Source of the DNA: Deuterostichococcus epilithicus | Taxonomy: Eukaryota > Chlorophyta > Trebouxiophyceae > Prasiolales > Stichococcaceae | Assembly: GCA_033439295.1 (NCBI GenBank) | Contig: JAVTLE010000010.1 | Coordinates: 1,364,001 to 1,428,000, forward strand | Direction: 5' to 3' | Length of the DNA: 64,000 nt | Part shown: positions 9,462 through 22,306 of the stretch, one piece after another | Layout: every line of letters starts with the position of its first letter | Numbering within the stretch: the first letter of the stretch is position 1 | Notes under the pieces: model-generated | The model's input: only the letters and a program-made list of their open reading frames with translations | Told to the model about the DNA's origin: nothing | Databases searched by the model: none | Position numbers and translations under genes: made by a program

Positions 9462-10750
9462 TTCCCGCGCTGTGCGACTTCCTGCAATGCAAAGAGATAC
9501 ACAAGGGTGATGGGGGTGAGGACCTGGCCCGTTCTGCCGGCGCGGCAGCCGGTGCACTGCGGCAGCTCATGCGCTGTGCCGCCGCCATGGCTGCCGCTGC
9601 AGGCGGCAGGCCGCTTCCCTACATTGCGACCGCGGCTGGGCAAGTAACACATCCGTTCAACGTTGTGTTGGGTACCTTTGTTTGCGCATGCATGTCTTGA
9701 TGGCGCGCATATGCTGAACTACTAGCAGCTTAACGGCAGCAGGTGTTGTTATGTGGCACTGGAACGCCTTCGTTGTGCGCTTGGAGCGAGCTCTTTTAGT
9801 GGCGCTCGTGCTTGTACATACAGCTATAACATGAGACAGAATCTGATGTGCAGGCGGCAGTCGCGCTGCTGAAATTGAGGGCCGACATGCACGTAGTCGC
9901 AGCGCAGACTCGTGCTGACATCAGCACCGCACAGGCCGCTCGCGACATGCAGCAGCTCGTGGCTGCCAGCCCTCACCTGGCGTATGCAGCGGCAAACAGC
10001 AGTGCTGCAGCAGCACTGGCCGATGCCCTGCTAGCCTCGGCAGTGTGCTTGCCTGGGGCAGCTGCTGACTTTGCAGCTGCGGCGGCCGCGCTCGGGGCGC
10101 TCGTGCACAGCGAGAGCCGTACCCATGCGGCGCTCAGCAATGCTCAAAGCGCGCACAGCTGGCCTGCGCTGCGCCGGCAATTGCACCAAGGGCTAGGACG
10201 CAACTTCTCAAGCGCGGTGCTGGTCGGTCTCGAAGCCATCTATGCGGCAATTGCGTCGGCGCCGTCGCCGCCGCCCTACGCGCCCGCGCCCGAGCCTGAG
10301 GTGGACATCACACCACTGCTGCTGTTGACGCTCATACAACATGTCGCGTGTTACGGTTGTCTGCAGAAGAGGACTTGGTAATTGTTGCCTGATTTCGCCC
10401 ATCACCACGTTCAAACTTTCGCGCTGCCGACTGACGTGACCAAGTCCTCCCCTGCAGGTCCAGCGCTTTGGTCCCACAATGATGCCCACCGCAGGATACG
10501 TGCAGCAATGCAATAGCATTGCTGCAATGGCGCTCGACAGGCAAGTACTGCATCTCCGCATGGCATGTGCTATGGCAGCGTCTCAGGCTCCTGTGACTCC
10601 AGAGTCTCAACATTCTTTTTGCCTCGATGGCCTTCGATATTCAGTATCGAAGATCCATCGTCGTTCATGGTGCAAGGGACTTCACAGATGAATACGTCGC
10701 GCCTGGTGACCCCACGCAGCCTGCCGCATGCGTGTCGGGCTGCTGATTGA
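9462..10750 (+). CDS. Unidentified protein, Ala-rich helical
   Basis: I do not recognise the family. Coding-like blocks: about 9462-9640 (PALCDFLQCKEIHKGDGGED, ending at a GTAACA donor), 9853 to about 10300 (LLKLRADMHVVAAQTRADIS, then a long Ala/Leu helix-forming stretch ending in a Pro-rich patch), 10458-10541 (QRFGPTMMPTAGYVQQCNSI), and possibly a last exon ending at the TGA at 10748-10750. The 10458-10541 block ends at GCAAGT, a good GC donor. There are no signal peptide, membrane segments or catalytic motifs that I can see. The start is not located and may lie in the unresolved stretch upstream. The composition suggests an armadillo/HEAT-like fold, but that is only a guess. Confidence 0.45.
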
Positions 10751-10796
10751 GTTGGCTGCACTGCCTGTGTTGCTGCGGCAACGAGTTACCTCCGAA

Positions 10797-10811
10797 GGGG
10801 GGGGGGGGGGG
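10797..10811. repeat. Run of 15 G
   Basis: Homopolymer of 15 G on the plus strand in the convergent gap between the unidentified gene and the ACBP gene. Such a run is prone to length errors in assemblies. Confidence 0.85.
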
Positions 10812-11126
10812 CTGCTGCACACCTAGTCGGTCAGACAGCGTGCAGGGTTGAGGCCTACAGTCATCAGCCTCTGACACCATTGCATCCGAGCAGATGTGTT
10901 TCACGGATCTGCGGCATCAGTGTAGAGCGCCCTAGTGGTGCATGCTTTTGCATGTCGGATGCTCGAGCAGCTGCAGCTGAGAAGCGGAGGTTGTCCGGAG
11001 TGAATGCAAAGGAGGCAGAAGTATTTGACCATAAATACTGCTCAAAATACTGGAGAGTATATTGGTGCATTGTCCACGTCCCTTGAGCAGAAAATGAGGT
11101 TGCGTGGGTACCTTGATTGGGTTTCG

Positions 11127-11131
11127 TTACA
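11127..11131 (-). terminator. Poly(A) signal TGTAA of the ACBP-kelch gene
   Basis: TTACA on plus (TGTAA on minus), about 82 nt past the stop codon of the minus-strand gene. Confidence 0.55.
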
Positions 11132-11212
11132 TTCGGATATTCCCTACTGCAGCAGTAACCCCTGAATCTGTGCGATCTAGCGCCATGCCGTATTGCTCGC
11201 ATGCCTGCGGTG

Positions 11213-14200
11213 CTAGGTACCAGTGATGTAGGAGAACAGGCCGCCGCCCTTCTTTGGGGACGCCTCCACCTCCGCCAGCGCCGCCCGCGCCCGCTGCAGG
11301 GCAGCCAAATATCCAGTCTTGGCAGGAATGACACACGATGCCGTCCACACCTTACCGCCAGATACATAAGGTCTGCTACTTGGGGCTTTAACAGCATCAC
11401 GAAGCCACTGGGATAGTAATCTAAGGAGCACTGGCTGTGGTTGCCTGCGGCTCGTGCTCCACATCAAATAGGGTTGCGAGACGGTATTGCATGGTTGCTG
11501 GGGATGGAACCATGATGGGTCCGCGAGGGTGTCAACACCAAGGTTAGCCGGACCTGATTCAAATGCCCTGCAGCTCGCGCTCCGAATCGGCCGCGCAACA
11601 TCACGAGACCGCTGGGGTGGAACCAGAAGAACAACGGAGGATAGACTCCATCAAATCCGAGTCAAAAAAATGGTTGATAAGGTTCAAAGTCGCACCTGCA
11701 GCTCGCGTTCCAGGTCGGAGGTGCGGGACAGCGCCTGCCGCAGCTCCGCAACCTGCGCCTCCAGCTTAAACGAGCGCCCCTGCTCCGCGGCCAGCGCCGC
11801 GCGCGCTTCCTCCGCCCGCGCTGCTGACCCCTCCGCCTCCTGCAATTTTCAGGATTTGCAGTTCGAGGGTTCAGTGGGTTCGGAGTTCTGCTACTGTGCA
11901 TTGAGAGCACCGGAGCAGGGGACAGTGTCTCGGGCAGCACGTTCGGGTTGCATCCACCCTGCTATTCAAACGTTAAATCGCTGCCTGTCAAGGGTCGGAA
12001 AGCCATGGCCCTGCTTGTGAAACGTCAAGGCGGCAGCAGCGCCAGGATCTGGGGGCGCAAGCGGCAGTGGCAAGGGGCCACCTTTTCTGCGGCCGCGAGC
12101 GCGGACTGCGCATGCGACAGCTGCCGCCGCATGAGCGCCAGCTCATGCCCCGCTGTCTCCTTGGCCGCGGTCGCCTCAGCCGCCGACGCCTCCGCACGCC
12201 TCTGCGCCTGCGGCACATGGGCGCCAGGGATGGTCTTACGCGAGTGCAAACGAGCGGCAATCGGTTTTCGTTGCTGAAAGGCACCTGAGTGCTCCTCTAA
12301 ACGACACTGCCGCCCTCGCACGGCAGGCTGGGTTGTCGTGGTCTCAACATGATGCTGCATGATGAGATGGTGCAAGCATGAGATGCTGACCCTGTGGCTG
12401 GTGCAGCAGCATGGGCACTGGCGAGACCGAAAAACGTCTGTCAGTTCAGGTTGTCCTCACGTGCGGCACTCAGGGCTCAGATCGAAACTCGCCTGATCCA
12501 ACTCTGTCTGCAGGCGTGTCAGCTCGCCGCCGGCGGCGGGCGCCGCATGCGGCTTTGTCGGCGACTGCGCAGGCGACGCCCTGGCGGTCTGTGCTGGTGC
12601 AGACGGCGACGGCGGCGGCAGCGCCCGCTGCTGCTGCTCCGGTGCGGCCTCGGGCTGCTGCAGCGCATATCGACAGGGCTGCACATTAGCATTGGGGTCG
12701 GACAGGAACGATTGCAGTTGCAGCCCTCTATATTTTTTTGAGTCTGAGACGCAATTGCCGTGTCCAGCCAGCCACATGCTGCAATGCAACATTATTCGGA
12801 AGCATCAATGCACTCCCAGAAAAGGCAGTTGTGATACAGCACCCACTTTTGGCGACTTGGGGATGGCGGCGTCCACAAGCGACTGCAGCGGCTGCTTGAC
12901 AGTGTCGACCAGCTGCTGCAGCGGCTTGGCAACCGCTGCAACGACCTTGGTGGCCACACCCTCCACACCCTCTGTTTTGTGTGCAATGACAAGCCGGTCA
13001 TTCATGACTGGAAGGTCGTCTAGCGATGCAACACAACTGATCTTCCGGATATCTTGCAGTATGCTTGGCTTGCACAGTCCAGCAAAGCCAGCCGAGCATG
13101 AAGCACTCAACCCAAGAAGACGGAAATAACACACTTAAGAAGAAAAATTCGATACTTCTCTTGAATGCAGCTTCACTGGCCGAAAGAGGTAAGAGGAAGT
13201 TAAAGAGGGCGGTTCTGGCCGGAAGCGGTGCACATCCCAGTGGTCTTGCCAACCATGCACACCTTCAGACATTTGCCCGATCACACACATATGCCCATGG
13301 TGTGAGCCAAGTCGCCCAGCCTGAAATGCGTTTCAAGCGCACCTGGCCGGAAGAGGTGCACATCCTGGTGGTACTTTCCGTTGTAGCCGCCGAAGGAGAC
13401 CAGCACGCCGGCCGCCGGCGCCGCCAGCAGGCTCAGCCCCTCGCTGGCGATCGCCGAACGCGGGTCCACGTCGACGACGCGTGCCCACGTCAGCGCGGAC
13501 GGCTCCGCCGGCGCATCTGCGTCTGCTCCGCTGCCCGTGGCGCCGTCGGCGGCATCGTTCCCCGCTTCGCCGCCGCCCTCGGTGCCGCCGCCTGCCGCTG
13601 GGGAGGCCGCCGCGGCAAGCGGCGAGAGGTCCAGGGACACCAGATCGGCGCAGCCGGAGGTGTTGTTGCCGCCGCCCGCGATGTACCAGGTGTCGCCCAG
13701 CACCGCGCCCGCGTGCCCTGCAGCGGCTTTGAGCGTTTAAATCTGAGTCGATGAAGGGCAGCCTCGGCGTGCTGACTCATCTAGTTGACTTCAGTGACCA
13801 AGGCGAGACTCGGGAGCTAGTGCGGCGCCCGCCGACGGCAGGGCGGCTCCCCCCGCCGCCGGGAGGTGGGGGGGTGGGGGGGTCAGTGGATGCAGTCCGA
13901 GCAGTATGTCGACGGGAGGGAACCCACAGAAATCAGCATGAGCAGCAAGCGACCGTGCAGGAAAGGGGAGAGGGGCTCGCACCGGCGCGGGCGGAGGGCA
14001 GGGGGCCTTGCGTCGGCGGGCTGCTCCACTGCCCTGTATGCGTGTCCAGCACATGCAGGTCCGCGAAGCAGTGCACCTGCTGGTCAGGCAGCGATTGTTC
14101 CATAAGTAGCGCTTTGTCTGGAAGCGTGATGGTGTGGTCGCTGACAGTCGTTGCATTGAACGAGGGCAGGCCAGCCACCCGTGTAGATTGACAAGTGACA

Positions 14201-16725
14201 CAAGACACGAGGCCACGCAGCAAGCGTGGACACAGGCGCTGGTCCATCGCCTGGCAGCTCCACAGCCAGTGACCATGCGCCGGGTAGGCGACGCTGGGAT
14301 TGAGCGGCCGGCGCAGCACGCATGCCGCAAGAGCCCTGTGCGGGTGGTGCCACGCCAGCCCTTCGAGACCATCTGGCAATATGTTTCCCGAGCTCAAAAC
14401 CAGACGGCCCCGCACCAGCGAGCCGCCGCCAAAGACGAGCAGCCAGCGGTCGGCATACGCAGCGGCGGCGTGCGCCGAGCGGCGCGAGGGGCCGGCGCCC
14501 GCCAGGCTCGGCCGGCTCCAGGACATGTCCGCCAGGTCCAGAGCGTGCACATCGTCCTGCGGCCGCCGGGCGCCGTCCTCGCCGCCAAACACCCACACCT
14601 TGGCGCCCACCAGCGTCGCCTGCGCAGCAGCGGGGCAGGTGTGAATGTTGGCCGATTTTCAAGTGCGATTACAGGGCAGCGGCGCGTGATGCGGACCGCT
14701 GTGCGATGGTGTCAGGCCCGAAAGCTGCTCCAGCCGTACAAGCAGACTTCTCAGCCAAGTGCTCACAGCAAGGGAAGCCTGCATCTCCGTATCCTCTGCA
14801 TGAAACTGGTAGTGTTTCCTCTTTCATCAAGAAGCAGGCCTTGGACTCGACATCGTCTTCCGCAGGCTTCGCACCGAGTGGCTACCGCGGGCGGCCGGCG
14901 CATCCCCGGAGGGCGTCAGCACCGCCCAGCTCAGGGTCTTGACGTCCAGCACCCGCACCATCATGGTCTCCTCCCGCGGTGCCGCACCGCCCGCCTGCGC
15001 AGCAGTCGACTGAGGGTTCGATGACGCCAAGGCCAACGGAAGTGCATGATACCAGTGGCAGTGCGCCGAAGCTGAAGCAGGCATGCTCAGTCGATGCATC
15101 CTGCACCCATATGCAGCACCCAAGACCTAGAAGAGGATCGGCAGTCGCTCAGGCACCTTGATGTGGCCGCCAATGCTCAGCAGGCTGCCCTGCCACGGCA
15201 CCAGCGCGTGGCCCGCCGTCGGCGGCATTGCCGGCGGCAGCGTCGGCGGCGGGCTGGCGGGCACTGACGACAGCGGCGGCGGCGGCGCACCGCCCTTGAT
15301 GGACGACGGTCCGGGTGTCCAGGTCAGCGTGTCCAGGTCCAGCACCCAGGTGTCGCTCAGGTAGCGCCCCCCTGCCAAGGCGTGTTTGAATGCGATTAGG
15401 GCCTTTGTACTCGATCGGCAACTGAACATTGTCATAGACCTTTGATCTGGCAGGTCAGAGACGTGACATGATGTCCCAGCGGCAGGGTGTCATGATCAGA
15501 CAGCGTGATATTTTCAGCGGCGAATTCGTGTTCCTGGGGCAGCAACAGCATCAACAACTGCTCTCTCTGGAGCAACAGAATTTCCCTCAAACGCCAAACT
15601 CACCGCAGTTGCCGCCGACAACAAACATGCGCCCGTCCAGCAGCGCGACTGCGTGCTCATAGCGAGCGCCGGGGCGGCGGGCGCCGCCAACTGTTGGCGC
15701 TGTCCAGCTTCCTGCTTCTGACGCCTGCATAATGCTGCGCTGCGCGCTTGAGACACCGTTCGCCTGCGGCACCTGCTGTTCGGCTGCTGATTGCTGTGCT
15801 TGCTGCGCGTCCGGCGCAGACGGCTCGGCGACGCCGTTGGCGGCAGCTGGCTCCGCGCTGGCGTCATTGCTCCGCTGCCACCAGTCCGGCTGCAGGCATG
15901 AGGACAGGGCCGGGTCTTAGCCATTGGCTACCTCACGTGCAACCGATGCAGGATGATCACACAGCTGGCTGCCATGCACCGAGAAGCTTTTGCAGGAGGC
16001 CGAGCAGACCCTTCAGATGGCTGTGCGCCCGCCACGATGAGTCGCCAGTGGCTCACCGCTGCAGCTGGGTATCACACTCGTCAATGGCTCCGGCGACGCA
16101 GAAACATATTGTGTGTCTTGAACACACCTGCTCCTCCTCGAGCGTGCGCACGAACAGGCGCATGGCCTCCATGGGTGCCATGTCCCCGAGGCCGGACCAG
16201 GCTGCGTGCTTGGCAGCCTCTTCCACATTCCAGCCCCACGGCTTGGCCTGCGTGCAAGGCCCCTCGTCCGCCTGCCGCTGCAGCCCGTACAGCACCAGCC
16301 GGACCTCGTCCTCCAGGCCCGTGTCGTCTTGAAGGTTTGACGCAAGAAGTGGATCAGCACCAATACATGTGCAGATTGATGCGGCATCAGCCAAGTCGAC
16401 CAAGGCCCGTGTCGTTTGTGGAGGCATGCCGCAAACACGGCTCGATGCATGCACAAGTAGATGAAAGGGGTGGGTGTGTGCAAGCAAGCACATGAAGGAA
16501 GCACGGCTGACGGCTCAGCACCATATGTACGCACATGCAGGCGTCGAACGGATCACAGCCAAGGCTGAGACACATGGAGCTGCAGGCGTGGACGCAGGGG
16601 CGCATGGCCTTCAAGCAGGGCAGAAGAGGCTCTCTACCTGAATTGGCCCAGGCGGCGGCCGCTTGGTACTTGTCTGGATATGGAAGAGTGCAGGCGCCGC
16701 TCCCGGAGGAGCCGCCCTGCTCAGC
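11213..16725 (-). CDS. Acyl-CoA-binding protein with kelch repeats and coiled coil
   Basis: Matches the kelch type of plant ACBPs (Arabidopsis ACBP4/5): cytosolic acyl-CoA carriers of lipid metabolism and signalling. Exons on minus: 16725-16638 (YPDKYQAAAAWA), 16327-16128 (ACB core with EGPC, AKPWGWN, EAMRLFVRTLEEE), 15889-15604, about 15376-15157, about 15004-14875, 14619-14416, 14076-13983, 13717-13343, about 13025-12847, 12678-12493, 12207-12082, 11839-11696, 11317-11213. Exons 3-8 hold kelch blades (VVGGN, LSDTWVLDLDTLTW, VWVFGGEDG, LHVLDTHTGQW, LVSFGGYNGKYHQDVHLF). Exons 10-13 form a Pro/Gln linker and a coiled coil, ending LFSYITGT. In the ligand pocket the family's YKQ reads QRQ, a mild change. 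Exon 10 ends at a GCGAGT donor. The first exon may be preceded by another holding the start codon. It is divergent from the DUF2062 gene. Confidence 0.88.
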
Positions 16726-17345
16726 CTGCAGTCGCGGCGATCAGGCGTGCGCGACTGATGTGGGGTTTAAAATTTATCACTTGGGAGCAACCCATGCTGC
16801 GAATCGCCGTGCTGTCAGCGAACTCATGCACAGGTGCCAGGCTTGTTGTGATCAGCCTCGCACCATTAGGCCTGCGCCGGTCTTGCGTCGACCAGACCAC
16901 TGCGGCACAGTTGTGCCGTAGATGACCGCTAAAGTTGGTGCTGTCGTGGGGCGAAGTACCGCTGCGACTGCCACTCCAGATCGTTTCGAATATTGACAAG
17001 ATCAGGTGCTTCTTACTCCAAGCTGCACAGCCCCTGCAAAGTCTCTGCCTTGCTGTACACTGGCCTGTTGATCGCAGGAAGGTCGCAACTGGTGCTGTGC
17101 GGTGTGTGACGTAGGAGTAGAGTGCCAGCTTGAAGCAGCAACAAGGGGCGGTGAGCAAATAGCTCTTCATGTGTTTCAGGTGCACGCCAGCAGCGCGCAT
17201 GGCAAATGTAATTGTATAGTTCACAAGTGACAAGCAGGTGCTCTCGGTCGGCGCATCTCCGCGTTTGTCTCTGCATTTGCCTGCAGAACATCACCGTGTC
17301 AATCTACACAGCTCACGTGGGTGCCACTTGAAGGACTGACAGTCC
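16726..17345. promoter_or_regulatory. Upstream region shared by ACBP-kelch and the DUF2062 gene
   Basis: Both genes point away from this 620-bp stretch. It should hold both promoters and the missing start exon of the ACBP gene. A minus-strand ATG at about 16797 opens a frame that stops before joining exon 1, so I did not use it. Confidence 0.35.
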
Positions 17346-18941
17346 ATGGATCGAGCAAAGGCATGGCTGCGCACTAAGGTGAGTGGAAGCTGGCGGTGCC
17401 ATCATCTCGCCAGGCAGGCACCTGCTGCTCAAACTCCACCGCTGGAACGCTGACGCGCATGCGCATATACTTGACATTAGAGAAGCTGCACATCATTTTG
17501 CAGTCTCGTGGTACCGCTGGGCTGGTCAGTCATCTGGCATACGGCCGCCGCTGGTGCGGCATGCATCAGCAGTATTCATGGCGGTTGGAACCTCACTGCC
17601 GGCCCCAGCTGCCACGGCACGACTGCCTCATATCGCCGATCCAGTAACAATTGAATGGTTCGTTTACTATGGGCAATACATGCCTCAGCTCTGCAACAAC
17701 ATGACGTGTGCCCATGCGCAGGTGATCGAGCCTGGCACAGAGTACATCAAGAATGGAGCGGAGCCCAAAACTCTTGCAGCCTCAGCAGCCGTCGGCTTTT
17801 GCAATGGCCTGTGCCCACTCCTTGGTACGTGCAGCATGGCAGGGCGTGAGCATAGCACGCCGCATACGCTACCGGAGCGCGATGCAGCTCGCCGGGGACA
17901 CGGTCACAGATATGGCAACTCATGGTCTTGTGCTCATGCAGGCGTCAGCGCGGGCCTCACGTGCCTGTTTATCTTTGCGTCGCGGGGCGCGCTCCACGGC
18001 CCCATGGCGCTGCTGGCCAACTTCATTTCGGTGCCAATTGAGGTGGGCCTGATGGCCGTAGATTATGTGGCAGTGCAGTGTGGCAACAACAGTTTGCAGG
18101 TTATTGATATGCGAAGTCAAACACCAGTGCTGCACCGCAATGCCACGAAAAGTGAGAGGCTGTGGCGGTGCACGAGCGGCCTTCGCCTTCGTCACCACTG
18201 ACGTCGGGTCTTGGCACCCGACCGCAGCTGGCGCTGATCGTGCCATACATGCGGGTGGGCGAGTGGCTGACCGGCGCGCCGCACGTCAACTTCTCGCCTG
18301 TTGGCATCAAGGACCTCGTCCTGCACTCGTCCAGCGACCTGCTCAAGTCCATCGCCCGCGCGCTGCTGGCGTGGGCGCTCACCTGGCCGCTGCTGGCATT
18401 TGGCCTGTACCTGGCGCTGACGCCCGGCTTCAAGTTCCTCAGGCGCAGGTCGGTTGGAACAGTTGCGGCAACCGTCATGTGTGGGTTGTATCGAGGTGTT
18501 GCTCTGGCTTCTGCCCAAAGCACGATGCAGGCTGGAGGCACCATCTTGACTGGCGCTTGCCACATCACGCTGCGTGAATGGGGTGAGCGCCTTGACATAT
18601 GGCGTCTGACGGCATAGGTACATGCGCGCGACAGGCAGCGAGGCAGGGCTCGGGGGGATGCCTGAAACGGAGCTGGGGGCGGATGATGCGCTACACAGCA
18701 TGCCGCTCCTTCCAGTGGGCGTCTCCAGCGATGGTTCAGGTGAGGTTGGCAGCCCCCAGTGAGCCACTGCGTTTTCCTAGATACTGCAGCTGCTCCAGTG
18801 TGTTGGGATGGCAGGGACAGCTTTGTTGTGCCTGCCTTGCGCAGCAGTTGTTCCACATCAGGCACATCTGTGGTGCCTGCAGCGGGCAGTGCAGGGGTCA
18901 TCAGCCGGCGCCAATCTGGGAGCAGCGCCGACTTCAAGTAG
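17346..18941 (+). CDS. DUF2062-like small membrane protein
   Basis: Six exons (17346-17378, 17722-17824, 17942-18042, 18228-18448, 18618-18739, 18790-18941) join in phase to give about 243 residues. The N-terminus MDRAKAWLRTK is followed by PKTLAASAAVGFCNGLCPLL and LFIFASRGALHGPMALLANF, then ELALIVPYMRVGEWLTGAPH and a hydrophobic helix RALLAWALTWPLLAFGLYLA ended by KFLRRR. The small-residue helix with GxCPLLG, the N-S-P/T-E helix start and the PYMRVGEWLTG motif fit DUF2062 membrane proteins found in bacteria and plants, whose biochemical role is not known. The C-terminal 90 residues are Ser/Gly-rich and probably flexible. The start codon sits right before a GTGAGT donor; a longer 5' exon is possible but not needed. 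Confidence 0.75.
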
Positions 18942-20044
18942 CGTCGACAACTTAGCAGCCTGCGCTGGACATTCGGCAGTACTGTTCTGTCACAGTTACA
19001 GATTAGCTAGCGTTGACAATGTGAGATCGGTTGACCTGGGCCGATGTTCGATTGGTTTCGCACTCACTGATTTCGAGTCGGGGCACTGCATAGGTACCAA
19101 CATGAGCAGTTTGTTCGTTGCAAGCTCACACCTCTCCCTTGATTCGTGTTACCAATACTGACCAACACCGACCGTTTGTGTTGCGCACACACCAGAGCAC
19201 GGGCACAAACACCAAGACAAAGTATCACCTACAAAACCACCATCCGCAACATCTGTCTGCAATGCGGGATGCCAAGCACAGCGGCCACTCGCCTCGCGGC
19301 CCTCGCTGCCGCCTGCATGGCGGCACCAGATGCCGGCGCGCATGAGCCGGTCGGCTGCCACAGTGGCCTGCTGAGCATAGCCGGCTGCGCTGCCGAGATG
19401 GTGCTGACGCTGGAGGGTGCACTGCCAAAGCAGAGCCGGCGCGCCGATGGCCGCCAGACGCAGAACCTGCCGCCGCCGCGCATCCGCCAGCTGCTGACAG
19501 GCTGGCAGCCAGGCGGCACTCGATGCCTGAAAGGCCAGGGGCTGTACTGTGGGGCTGGATTGCTGCCGAAGCTGCTGATGCTGCGCAGGACGGCGCTACC
19601 GACGTCCAGCCCACTGACGCCGCCGCAGCAGCCGCTCATGGCGCCGCCGGCTGTGCAGCTGCCGGCCATGCCGCTGCTGTGCCGGCGTCCTGCCGCCGGT
19701 AGCAGCCATGCCCCGAGCAGGGCCCCAGACGATGGCTGCCCCGGCGTGCCAGCCGCCAGGATGTTTGCTGAGGAGGCCAGTCCGCGATGCGTGCCTGTGG
19801 CCTGGCTTCCAGATCGCCGCTTGACAGGGTTCGAGGCCTTCAACCCAAAGAGGCTTGTTCCTGATGTCACCTGCATCGCCAAAGCATCACTGGCATCGCA
19901 CATCTGCACCACCTGCAGCTTTCGCATGCCACTCTTCCGAAGCTTGCCAAACCATTTTCTTTCTCTCCCGAAGCTTGACAAACTAGATGTGTGATATGTG
20001 CAGTAGCAGTCAATGAGGCGTTTGATGTTCACTACCAACAGGTG
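18942..20044. other. Convergent gap with unassigned open frames
   Basis: Lies between the 3' ends of the DUF2062 gene (plus) and the RNase H1 gene (minus). Open frames run on both strands: plus 19146-19994 (282 codons) and minus 20038-19229 (269 codons, including ERKWFGKLRKSGMRKLQVVQ). Both are GC-rich with no motif I recognise and they overlap each other almost fully, so at most one is real. No TGTAA is visible on either strand near the flanking stops. Confidence 0.3.
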
Positions 20045-22306
20045 CTAACCGCTGGCTGAATGCGTGATGCTCGGGATGGAGCAGGGTGCACGACAGAGCA
20101 GGTGGGTGGTGATTACGTGGCGGCTGACGCACTGGTCTGAGGCAGACCGTCGGCGCTTGCGGCTGGCGCCACCGCGCAGCAGCCCCGGCAGGCTGGACTC
20201 GAGGGGCGCCACGTCCCCCTGTGTAGGATTGAACGCTGCCGATCAAGCGCCGCATCCTCGGTGATACGCAGCTGGTCCTCTGCAAAGGGTGGTTGATCGA
20301 ACATACAATCTTTGTAGAGTGGTACAGCTGGCGCCAACAACGGTCAGGCGCCACCTGTTCAGCATCTCCAGAGGGTCTGGGAAGATGCTCAGAAACAGAT
20401 CACCAGGCAACGGGAAGGGCGCGTGCACGAGGCCGAACCTGCGGCAGCTTGAGGCCGCCACCCCAGCCAACGCCGTCCAACGCCTCGTTCGACAGCTCGT
20501 CCGCGATCTTGTTCTGGTCCCTGCGTGGTGAAATGTGCAAGCGTCAGGCTTGGGCAGAGATGCATGCACGTGGTCAGGCTGAACGTCTGCCGCGCAGCTG
20601 CCACTGGGCGTTATGCGGATGAACCAGCACCCGGCAGTCGCAGCGGGGTCAGCACGCACCTGAGCACGTGGCGAATGTCGAATTTTGCGAAGCTGCGCTT
20701 CAGCTCGTTGACGCGCGCTAACAGCGGCACCAGCCCCTCGTTCCGGCACGCGTATCGCCCTGACACCTGCGCACCGAGCGGGGAGACTCAAGACGGTTGT
20801 TCCAACCTGTGCCCTCTGCTCACATCCCGTATCTCCTGCGGATCATCACTTATACGACTGCGAGCATCGTGTGGCGCACGAGCATTTATGTGGCACTAGC
20901 CTGGGCAGTGGTCGCGGCAACCAGAGGATTTGGGGCGGCGGAAGCACAAAGCAGGCAGCAGGGGAGGGGGGGTACCTGCAGGACCACCAGCTGGCTGTCG
21001 CCAATGACCAGCAGCCGCCTGACGCCCGCCTGGGCAGCCGCCTAGGTAGGTGCCAGAACCCACTTTCAGGCCAACACGCACATCAGCAGCATTCGGGGTG
21101 CCTCAGCCATCACTGAGTGGCAGCGCACATTGCTTGACGGCTGCAGGGTGTCGATGCCTGGTCTTGCGCACTGCCTCCATGGCGACGTGCACCTGTCAGA
21201 TGCACCGTCAGGTACGGGACAAGAAATTCTGGAGGCCTCGACCAAACACCTCGAGGCCGATGATGAGGCCGCAGTATTCTGCCACGTTGTTGGTCTGCCG
21301 CTCCAGCGCCAGCACTAGGCGACCCACCTGAATCGGGTTTCGAATGCTTTCGAATGCTTTCGAATGCTCAGTAACTGTACCATCGCGTCACCGTTCTGAC
21401 GACACCCGTGCAGATGCATTGGGGTGTCCAGAACCCCCCAGTCATGCGACGCACTCCTGTGCAGTGCACATGGCAAGGCTGTTTGGGGGCGACTGTGCTA
21501 GCTGTGGCGGGTACCCGCCGGTCAGTGAGCGCCCCACCTCCTCGCGGCTGGCATCCTCCATAAGAACCGCCCCGGCACCCGCCGGCCCAGGATTGCCTCG
21601 CGACGCGCCGTCAAACTCCTGAGCGTGCAGCACTTGGAGCTCGGCTGCGGCGCAGCGACTGTGCGTAGGCAATGGCACTGCTGACCGACCAGAAACAAAC
21701 ATTGCTGATGGCTCATGGCATGAACGGTGAAGATGAACCAGGACATCACCCACAGGATGGCAAGCGCCGTACCATGCGGTATAGCTTTGCGGAGTCGAGC
21801 TGCGGCATGCGCGCTGCTGTGGACCCATTGGGTACTGGCGCCTCCGCTGAGGCGCCACCGGCAGCCAACAATGCCTGTACAGCAGGGCGCTCCGCATTCC
21901 CATCTGTCCTGGCACCTGTGCCGACCTCTGCTGCAGGTGTGCCGCTCCTGGCTTCCTCGTCCTCGGCTGCGGGCTCTTCAGCCGCAATGTCAGCGCCGGA
22001 GGATCGCGGCCGGCGCTTGGCCACCGGCGCCGCCGTCGGCATGATGGCAACACCGCGCTTAGTATGGCTCTGCACGAAAGCCGCGGCTTCGGCTCGGCTC
22101 TCGAAGGATTTGTGGAGAGCGCCCGAGAACTTTCTCACTTGCTGCTCGCACTCTGCCCAGGACGAGTAGACACCTACGACAAGAGATCCGAATTGAGAAT
22201 CCACCGACACTGCAACGATCAGCGCCGGAACACATGGTATTTCCAGACATACATTCGACGTGCCTGGTCGTCGTCCAACTGCAACAGCGTAGTGCTTCGC
22301 GGTCAT
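20045..22306 (-). CDS. Ribonuclease H1 (hybrid-binding domain plus RNase H domain)
   Basis: Degrades RNA in RNA-DNA hybrids. Nine exons on minus: 22306-22264, 22173-21754, 21644-21538, 21327-21250, 21192-21172, 21029-20976, 20766-20660, 20520-20439, 20218-20045; all phases agree and give about 361 residues. The N-terminal hybrid-binding domain spans exons 1-2 (HYAVAVGRRPG, then VYSSWAECEQQVRKFSGALH). An acidic linker follows. The RNase H domain has all four acidic catalytic residues: FDGASRGNPG, NNVAEYCGL, VIGDSQLV and NKIADELSNEA. The C-terminal exon carries SRKRRRS, a possible nuclear signal; there is no clear organelle presequence. Intron 1 starts with GC (CCAG|GCACGT) and is supported because both sides of the domain motif rejoin. 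Exon 5 is only 21 nt. Two shorter relatives of the N-terminal domain lie 10-15 kb away. Confidence 0.9.

Noticed and set aside
9335-9700. Poly-Cys/Leu protein over the CTG run
   Set aside because: Translation of a trinucleotide run in all frames gives homopolymers; the convincing coding sequence begins after the run.
12792-13754. Plus-strand open frames at 12692-13754
   Set aside because: They are antisense to kelch and coiled-coil exons of the ACBP gene, which have clear family matches.
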